Assembly (NCBI RefSeq): GCF_000333035.1 | Contig: NZ_BANU01000042.1 | Coordinates: 1 to 39,991, forward strand | Direction of reading: 5' to 3' | DNA from: Gordonia sihwensis NBRC 108236 | Lineage (GTDB): Bacteria > Actinomycetota > Actinomycetes > Mycobacteriales > Mycobacteriaceae | Length of the DNA stretch: 39,991 nt | Shown: piece by piece, positions 34,949 to 39,991 of the stretch | Layout: each line of letters begins with the position of its first letter | Numbering within the stretch: the stretch's first letter is position 1 | Notes under the pieces: model-generated | Told to the model about the DNA's origin: nothing | Seen by the model: the letters and a program-made list of their open reading frames with translations, nothing else | The model's database searches: none | Position numbers and translations under genes: made by a program

Positions 34949-36121
34949 TCAGAAATGGGGGATCACCTTGAATGCGGTGTACCCGTCGCTGCTCTGGGCC
35001 AATGCGACACCGTTCGAGGTCACTGCTGTCGGTGCGGCGCTCGGTGATGTGCCGGTGACGCGGCCGGAGGTCGCATCGATGGCAGTCACCCGCGAGTCCG
35101 ACGCGCCGTAGACGATGCCGCCGACCAGAGAGAAGCGGTCGGCACCGGGAAATTGATCGGCGGTGAAACCTCGGGTGCCGTACTGCTCGAACAGGACAGC
35201 GATGCCGTCGTCGGTGAGGTCTGCGGTGGTGATCATCGTCGCCCCGCTACTGCTGTCGGCGGTCATCACCATCGGACTGCGGCTACCGCTGATCCATCGG
35301 AGCTCGGCATCGGAGAGGCGATAGACCGCCTGGATCGGTTCGGGACGGGTCGGGATCGTCCATGCCACGACCACTGCATTGCCGGCGGTGGCGACGAATC
35401 GTGCGGTCCCGGGGATCGCTGCGGGGGGCGGGGTGAGGGTGTCGGTGGACCAGGCGGTGTTGCCGGTGTCGGCGGTCACGATGCGCGCTGTGTCGCCGTC
35501 GACGGTGACCGCGTATCCACCGGATTCGGAGATCGCACCCGTCAGGTCGGTGCGGTGTCCGTCGGTCGCCGAGATGGCGGCCACGGCCGCGGGCTTTGCT
35601 GTCTGCGAGCAGTCGGCGTCGATCAGCAGTCCGGACCCGGTCAGGCAGCCTGCAGCGGAGACCGGGCCCCATACGAGGTCGCCGGTGCGGGTATCGCGGG
35701 CGGTCACCGTGGCCGGTGCACCCGAACCGGGATCATCGATGTCCTCGGTGATCAACAGCTCACGGTTGTGTGTGCTCGTCACCGCGAACTCGTCGCGATC
35801 GGCGGGTACGTCCACGCCGAATCGTGGTGTGCCGGTGTCGTCGAGTACCTGCACCCGGTGCGAACCGGATGCGTCCGAGGAGTCGACGACTCCGACGAAC
35901 CCGTCCTCGACGATGTGAGGCTGCGACAGGAACGGGATCGACCACAGGGCCGTGTCTCCGAAGCCCGGCGGCGGCGCGGCCGGCGACGACGGATGTGCCG
36001 CCGGATCGGTGCCCGTGGTGTCGGGAGCAGGTGAGGAACTGCACCCCGACGCCAGCGCGACGGCGCACAGTGCAACGGTCCCGATCACCGCCGCCGCTCT
36101 GCCGATACGGTGCGCACCCAT
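34949..36121 (-). CDS. PQQ-like beta-propeller lipoprotein
   Basis: This exported protein of 390 residues has a signal peptide with lipobox LASGC (C27) and a Pro/Ser/Thr linker. Repeated beta-propeller blades of the PQQ-like type follow (ARDTRTGDLVWGPVS; VTADTGNTAWSTDTL; AIDATSGRVTG). Such proteins are scaffolds or sensors; no PQQ enzyme residues are visible. It begins immediately after the stop of the DUF302 gene (36122), so it is the second gene of that operon. Confidence 0.75.
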   Translation of the reverse strand: MGAHRIGRAAAVIGTVALCAVALASGCSSSPAPDTTGTDPAAHPSSPAAPPPGFGDTALWSIPFLSQPHIVEDGFVGVVDSSDASGSHRVQVLDDTGTPRFGVDVPADRDEFAVTSTHNRELLITEDIDDPGSGAPATVTARDTRTGDLVWGPVSAAGCLTGSGLLIDADCSQTAKPAAVAAISATDGHRTDLTGAISESGGYAVTVDGDTARIVTADTGNTAWSTDTLTPPPAAIPGTARFVATAGNAVVVAWTIPTRPEPIQAVYRLSDAELRWISGSRSPMVMTADSSSGATMITTADLTDDGIAVLFEQYGTRGFTADQFPGADRFSLVGGIVYGASDSRVTAIDATSGRVTGTSPSAAPTAVTSNGVALAQSSDGYTAFKVIPHF

Positions 36122-36529
36122 CTATGCGGTGGTGCTGTCTCCGCCGAGTGCCATGATCGCGCTCTGCAGCAGTGCAGTGGCCCGGTCGGCGACCTCGGCC
36201 AGGCCCGCTGCATCCGAGAGCCCCACCATCACCTGGGGGTTCATCGCTTCGACGATCGTGCTGCTGCCATCGGCCCGCACCACCACGTTGCACGGCAGCA
36301 GCAACCCCACCTGCCGATCGGTGTCGATCGCAGCCTTCGCCAACTGCGGATTACACGCTCCGAGGATGACGTAGCGTTCGATGTCGGCGTCGATCTTGCT
36401 CTTCAACGTCGACTGCATGTCGATCTCGGTGAGCACTCCGAATCCCTGTTCGGCGAGTGCCTCACGGGTTGCGTCCACGGTTTCCTCGAACGGCATGTCC
36501 ACGCGGGTACCGATGGCCAATTCGGTCAT
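36122..36529 (-). CDS. DUF302 domain protein
   Basis: This 135-residue cytoplasmic DUF302 protein contains PFEETVDATREALAEQGFGV, LTEIDMQSTLKSKIDADIER, LGACNPQLAKAAI, VGLLLPCNVVV and the late EAMNPQVM. Two Cys in the GACNP and LPCN turns suit a metal or sulfur ligand. AAAGGAA precedes the ATG at 36529. It forms an operon with the beta-propeller lipoprotein. The family recurs in the window as a tandem lipoprotein (16366). Such genes often sit near heavy-metal or sulfur genes, but function is not established. Confidence 0.82.
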   Translation of the reverse strand: MTELAIGTRVDMPFEETVDATREALAEQGFGVLTEIDMQSTLKSKIDADIERYVILGACNPQLAKAAIDTDRQVGLLLPCNVVVRADGSSTIVEAMNPQVMVGLSDAAGLAEVADRATALLQSAIMALGGDSTTA

Positions 36530-36607
36530 AGTTCGTTCGGTTCCTTTCGATCGGTTCGGGTGCCGGTCACCCGATGGTCGGTGCACGGGTGAGCAGGCGT
36601 CGCCCGG

Positions 36608-37120
36608 TCATGCTGCGCAGGACGCGGAGGTGCAGTCGCGTTTGCGCCATCGCACGATCACCGCTGCTGTCAGCATTGCCAGGGACACCCCGGCAAGGAT
36701 GGGTTGTATCGGTGCCCACAACCCCAGTGCACCCGAGGTGCCGAGCGCAAGAAGTACCAGCTTGTTGCACACCGGACACCCGACGGCGAAGAAAGTCAGG
36801 ACCACACCGAGAGCGGCGGGTGTGCCGGTCCGCTCGACCTGCGCGGGTTTGTCGATCCCGAACCACAGTGCGGTCAACAGGGCCGTGGCCAGCAGAACCG
36901 GAAGCTCCCACGCCCGCACCGGCACCTCACGGCCGAAGACCGGCGTGTCGATGATGTCGGTGGGAATGCCCACCACCAACACCGTGACCACACCGGCGAC
37001 TGTGCCGCGCAGTACCCGCGCCCCCCAACCCCGGAAACGATCGGACTCGGCGATCACCCCGTCACCGGAACGGCCGGCAGCATCGACGTCGAGACGGTCG
37101 GAGGTGGCGGGCTCTGTCAT
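36608..37120 (-). CDS. Membrane protein with GCPVCNK motif
   Basis: This 170-residue protein has about four membrane segments. A CxxC lies in a hydrophobic run (FFAVGCPVCNKLVLLALGTS, C115 and C118), and two Cys sit at the tail (DCTSASC). It is probably a membrane thiol-disulfide or metal protein. GGAG precedes the ATG at 37120. It is divergent from dsbA, with the shared operator at 37176 between them, which supports a joint job in extracytoplasmic thiol chemistry. Confidence 0.68.
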   Translation of the reverse strand: MTEPATSDRLDVDAAGRSGDGVIAESDRFRGWGARVLRGTVAGVVTVLVVGIPTDIIDTPVFGREVPVRAWELPVLLATALLTALWFGIDKPAQVERTGTPAALGVVLTFFAVGCPVCNKLVLLALGTSGALGLWAPIQPILAGVSLAMLTAAVIVRWRKRDCTSASCAA

Positions 37121-37175
37121 CGGCTGGGATCTCCTACGAGGTGTAGTTGTGTGAGTAGGGTGACACTGTGAGGCT

Positions 37176-37191
37176 ATACCCAGATGGGTAT
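37176..37191. promoter_or_regulatory. CsoR/CstR-type operator 6
   Basis: ATACCC-AGAT-GGGTAT lies between the divergent GCPVCNK membrane protein gene (56 bases) and dsbA (33 bases). Confidence 0.78.
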
Positions 37192-37224
37192 CGCTGCCAG
37201 TATCCGACTGCCGAAAGGTATTGC

Positions 37225-37953
37225 ATGACTTCGACATCTCGCTCCACTCGCCGCCGCGACATCGTGCTCCTGGCCATCGCCGTCGTGGTGGCGGCCGTGC
37301 TCGTGGGAGCTCTCGTACTCGGAACGACCGGTGGCGACGAGCAGTCGGAGGCGGCACCGGACGCCGGGTCGAGCAGCGCGAGCGGACCGCCGGTGATGGG
37401 ACCGCTCGGCGATCTGGCGCACCGCGAGCCCGATGATCCGATGGCCCTCGGCGACGTCGACGCCCCGGTGGTGATGATCGCCTTCTCGGACTTCCGGTGT
37501 CCGTTCTGCGCCCAATTCAGCCGGGACACCGAGCCGCAGCTGATCGACCGATACGTCGACACCGGCACCCTGCGCATCGAATGGCGAGACCTACCCATTT
37601 TCGGGCAACAATCGTTCGACGCCGCCCGGGCCGGACGCGCCGCCGCCGCCCAGGGCAAGTTCTGGGAGTTCACCCGCGCCGTCTACGCCGATGCTCCCGA
37701 AACCGGTCACGCAGACCTGACACTGGAGTCGCTGCAGAGCTACGCGCAACAGGCCGGGGTACCGGATATGGCTCGGTTCACCGCCGACGCCACCGGCACC
37801 GCATTCGACGCCGCGATCACCGCCGACTCCACCGAAGCGCAGTCGCTGGGTATCCCGGCCACTCCGGCGTTCTCGGTCAACGGAGATCCGGTTCTGGGCG
37901 CGCAACCGTTCTCGGAATTCGTCGATCTGATCGACGCGGCAGCCGGCGCGTAG
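37225..37953 (+). CDS. DsbA-like thiol:disulfide oxidoreductase
   Basis: This 242-residue membrane-anchored thioredoxin-fold protein has an N-terminal helix (about 13-33) and a low-complexity linker. The active site is FRCPFCAQF (C92, C95). The helical insertion and cis-Pro loop GIPATPAFSVNG are typical of DsbA/Thioredoxin_4. The start is ATG 37225 with GAAAGG upstream. It is expected to form or shuffle disulfides outside the membrane. ccdA follows 9 bases later and would supply or remove electrons. Confidence 0.88.
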   Translation: MTSTSRSTRRRDIVLLAIAVVVAAVLVGALVLGTTGGDEQSEAAPDAGSSSASGPPVMGPLGDLAHREPDDPMALGDVDAPVVMIAFSDFRCPFCAQFSRDTEPQLIDRYVDTGTLRIEWRDLPIFGQQSFDAARAGRAAAAQGKFWEFTRAVYADAPETGHADLTLESLQSYAQQAGVPDMARFTADATGTAFDAAITADSTEAQSLGIPATPAFSVNGDPVLGAQPFSEFVDLIDAAAGA

Positions 37954-37962
37954 GGCGGCACG

Positions 37963-38835
37963 ATGTCGCAGATCGGACTTCTCGGAGCATTTCTCGGCGG
38001 GCTGCTGGCACTTCTCAGTCCATGCTCGGCCCTGCTACTTCCTTCCTTCTTCGCGTACGCCTTCGACGGGGCCGGCAAGCTCGCCGGCCGCACCGGGATC
38101 TTCTACCTCGGGCTGGCAGCGGTCTTGGTGCCCCTCGGTGCTGGAGTCGGGGCCATCGGCTCGGCGATCACCCGGTATCGCGAGGTCACCACGATGATCG
38201 GCGGCGTGGTCATCATCGCCCTCGGAGTGATGATCATCGTCGGTCGCGGCTTCGCGCTGGGGTCCGCTCAGAGAGCAGCCGCGCGCATCGACGTCTCCTC
38301 CACCGGATCGGTGTTCGCCCTCGGCGCGGTCTACGGGCTCGCAGGGTTCTGCTCGGGACCCCTGCTCGGCGCGGTCCTGACCGTTGCCGTCGCCGGCGGT
38401 CAGGCCGTATACGGCGGAGTGCTCATGGCACTCTACGCAGCGGGGATGGTGATACCCCTGTTCGTGCTGGCGCTGGTCTGGGACCGATTCTCGCTCGGAT
38501 CACGAACGTGGCTGCGCGGCAAGGAAATCAGCATAGGACCGCTGAAAACGCACACGACGTCTCTGATATCGGGGGTGCTTTTCATCGGTATCGGAGTGCT
38601 GTTCCTGCTCACGGAGGGCACAGCGAACCTCGGCGGCGTCATGGGGGTCGACAGTCAGTACTCGCTGCAGGTCTGGATCAGCGACGTGGCCGGCGCGGTA
38701 CCGAACACCGCAGTGCTCCTGATCGCAGTGCTGGTGATCATCGCAGTCCTGACGGTGCGCATCGTCCGTGGTCGAGACCGCGACACCGCAGCCGAGTCCT
38801 CCGAGCTCGGTGAACGCGAGGACCGAACTCTCTGA
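37963..38835 (+). CDS. CcdA/DsbD-type transmembrane electron carrier
   Basis: This 290-residue membrane protein has about seven helices. The paired redox Cys are C21 (LALLSPCSALLLPSF) and C130 (GLAGFCSGPLLG), as in CcdA and the DsbD membrane domain. It carries reducing equivalents across the membrane to a thioredoxin-like partner, here most likely the adjacent DsbA-like protein. The C-terminal tail is charged. It is in an operon with dsbA under operator 6. Confidence 0.85.
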   Translation: MSQIGLLGAFLGGLLALLSPCSALLLPSFFAYAFDGAGKLAGRTGIFYLGLAAVLVPLGAGVGAIGSAITRYREVTTMIGGVVIIALGVMIIVGRGFALGSAQRAAARIDVSSTGSVFALGAVYGLAGFCSGPLLGAVLTVAVAGGQAVYGGVLMALYAAGMVIPLFVLALVWDRFSLGSRTWLRGKEISIGPLKTHTTSLISGVLFIGIGVLFLLTEGTANLGGVMGVDSQYSLQVWISDVAGAVPNTAVLLIAVLVIIAVLTVRIVRGRDRDTAAESSELGEREDRTL

Positions 38836-38872
38836 GACGGTGTGCCTACGACACTGGAGCGGGGATGTGACG

Positions 38873-39220
38873 TCAGGTGTAGAGCTGTGACCATCCATCT
38901 CGCTGACGTCGAGCGAGATGGAGCACTGCAGCGGGAACCATTTCGACACCCATCAGCAGATCGTCGTCACCGAGCCCTCTGCCCTCCAGACTGTTGCGGC
39001 ATGCTTTCACCGTGATGGAGGCAGAGTCGATCAACGCCCGCATCTCCAGGGAGATATCCGAACAGCGCAAGGCCGCATCGAGGCCCGGTCCGAAGCACAC
39101 GACTTCGATCGTCACCGGCTCTGTCGCAGCATCGAGAAGGTTGTGGATCGCTCGCACCACGGCGGTGGGTGTGGTGTTCACCGCGAACACCACGCGCAGG
39201 GGAGTGGGATGATCGGTCAC
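38873..39220 (-). CDS. DsrE-like sulfur relay protein
   Basis: This 115-residue protein contains LRVVFAVNTTPTAVVRAIHN and EVVCFGPGLDAALRC, with the DsrE-type conserved Cys in VKACRNSLEGRGL (C74), followed by MVPAAVLHLARRQRDGW. DsrE/DsrF-like proteins carry sulfane sulfur on Cys. The start is GTG 39220, overlapping the methyltransferase stop (GTGA). It is the second gene of that operon, downstream of operator 7. Confidence 0.78.
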   Translation of the reverse strand: MTDHPTPLRVVFAVNTTPTAVVRAIHNLLDAATEPVTIEVVCFGPGLDAALRCSDISLEMRALIDSASITVKACRNSLEGRGLGDDDLLMGVEMVPAAVLHLARRQRDGWSQLYT

Positions 39221-39834
39221 GTGAAGGTTCCGTTCTTCAGATCGCGGTGAGCTGCGGTGCCCCAGGGCTGTGCGTGGAGAAGGACATCGATGGCCCGACC
39301 CTCGCCGACCGGGCGGACCAGGTGTCCCAGTTCGCGGACCTGCAGTCCGCTCGCGGCGCGGGCGAGGTCGTCGATGGCGGGCAGGATCGACGGATCGGGT
39401 GGGCCCCCGACGCCGTGAGTGAAGTTCTCGAGCGCATGGCCGAGATACAGCAACCGTCCGCTCGGTGCGAGCCAACTCGCTGCACCGGCAATGACGGCGA
39501 CCAACTCGTCGACCGGTAGATGCAGGAAGCCGATGGCCACCAGATCCACCGGTTCGGATGGTTCCCAGGTCCGGGCGTCGGCGACGGTGTAGTCGATCGC
39601 CCGATCCTCGCCGCCGCTGCGTGCCAATTCGATTGCCACAGAAGAAAAGTCGACAGCGCGCACTGTCCAGCCCGCGTCGGCCAACCATCGAGCGTGGCGG
39701 CCGTCTCCGCAGCCCAGGTCGATCGCCCGGCCCGGCGTCAGCTCCGCGAACCGCGCAGACAGGGCAGCCGCCGGGGCCGAGCCCCACGGATGCTCGACGC
39801 TGCTGTAACGCGCATCCCACTCAGATGAATCCAT
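39217..39834 (-). CDS. SAM-dependent methyltransferase (TehB/thiol-type)
   Basis: This 205-residue class I methyltransferase contains EWDARYSSVEHPWGSAPAAA, motif I AIDLGCGDGRHARWLA, the acidic AVDFSSVAIELA and VDLVAIGFLHLP. It is of the small type seen in tellurite/thiol methyltransferases. Given the neighbours, a sulfide, thiol or metalloid substrate is likely but not proven. GGAGGA precedes the ATG. It is coupled to dsrE. Confidence 0.8.
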   Translation of the reverse strand: MDSSEWDARYSSVEHPWGSAPAAALSARFAELTPGRAIDLGCGDGRHARWLADAGWTVRAVDFSSVAIELARSGGEDRAIDYTVADARTWEPSEPVDLVAIGFLHLPVDELVAVIAGAASWLAPSGRLLYLGHALENFTHGVGGPPDPSILPAIDDLARAASGLQVRELGHLVRPVGEGRAIDVLLHAQPWGTAAHRDLKNGTFT

Positions 39835-39886
39835 CTACGCACATTCCTCCAAAACACGGGCCGGGTAGTACTCGAATCCGCCAGAG

Positions 39887-39900
39887 TACCCCCAGGGGTA
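39887..39900. promoter_or_regulatory. CsoR/CstR-type operator 7
   Basis: TACCC-CCAG-GGGTA, 53 bases before the methyltransferase-dsrE operon on the minus strand. The last 90 bases of the window hold no other feature. Confidence 0.75.
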
Positions 39901-39991
39901 ATTGGATGGTGCGCAATTTCTGAAATGACCGTGACTATGTCGGACCTGAGGGTAGAAAAAGGTCCGCGCACAAAACCATCGCAGTGTACGA

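Overview
The window looks like an actinobacterial, Mycobacteriales-type genome, most likely Rhodococcus or a close relative. It is GC-rich with frequent GTG starts and GTGA/ATGA stop-start overlaps. It carries a mycobacterial-style furA-katG pair, a SigL/RslA-like sigma/anti-sigma pair, an MMPL transporter and a DUF5313 protein. I cannot tell from the sequence alone whether it is plasmid or chromosome.

Region 1 (1-2654) is a compact mercury module: merR is divergent from merA and merB, with a MerR-type long-spacer promoter between them. Region 2 (2884-11955) is mobile DNA. A Tn402/Tn5053-type end at 2884 is followed by tniA, tniB and tniQ. Where tniR (a serine resolvase) would be expected lies a four-gene block: two intact tyrosine recombinases, a small XRE-like protein, and a 695-residue protein with six tandem zinc ribbons fused to a recombinase-like domain that has lost its catalytic Tyr. 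The mer genes lie outside the visible transposon end. No matching right end was found.

Region 3 (12128-20294) holds a ridA-tetR pair with a long perfect operator, a degenerate recombinase-like gene, a DUF302-lipoprotein/sigma/anti-sigma operon with a good SigL-type promoter, and furA-katG with a probable leaderless furA start.

Region 4 (20552-39991) is dominated by reactive-sulfur handling. It has a CstR-like repressor, sulfide:quinone oxidoreductase, a persulfide dioxygenase-rhodanese fusion, a single-domain rhodanese, a TauE/SafE exporter, a DsrE-like protein, two methyltransferases, an MMPL transporter, DsbA, CcdA, a CxxC membrane protein and DUF302. A palindrome, TACCC-N4-GGGTA, recurs seven times in front of these genes and once, with a shorter spacer, at 14805. 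This suggests one regulon controlled by the CsoR/CstR-family protein at 24302. A second layer is a GntR/UTRA regulator whose probable 20-bp operator occurs identically upstream of gntR and upstream of sqr. The cytochrome oxidase subunit I gene carries an apparent +1 frameshift in a C7 run.

The working picture is that sulfide is oxidised by SQR, the persulfide is oxidised by the dioxygenase-rhodanese, and sulfite is exported by TauE, while extracytoplasmic thiols are managed by DsbA/CcdA. Metal and peroxide defence genes (mer, katG) lie on the same stretch.
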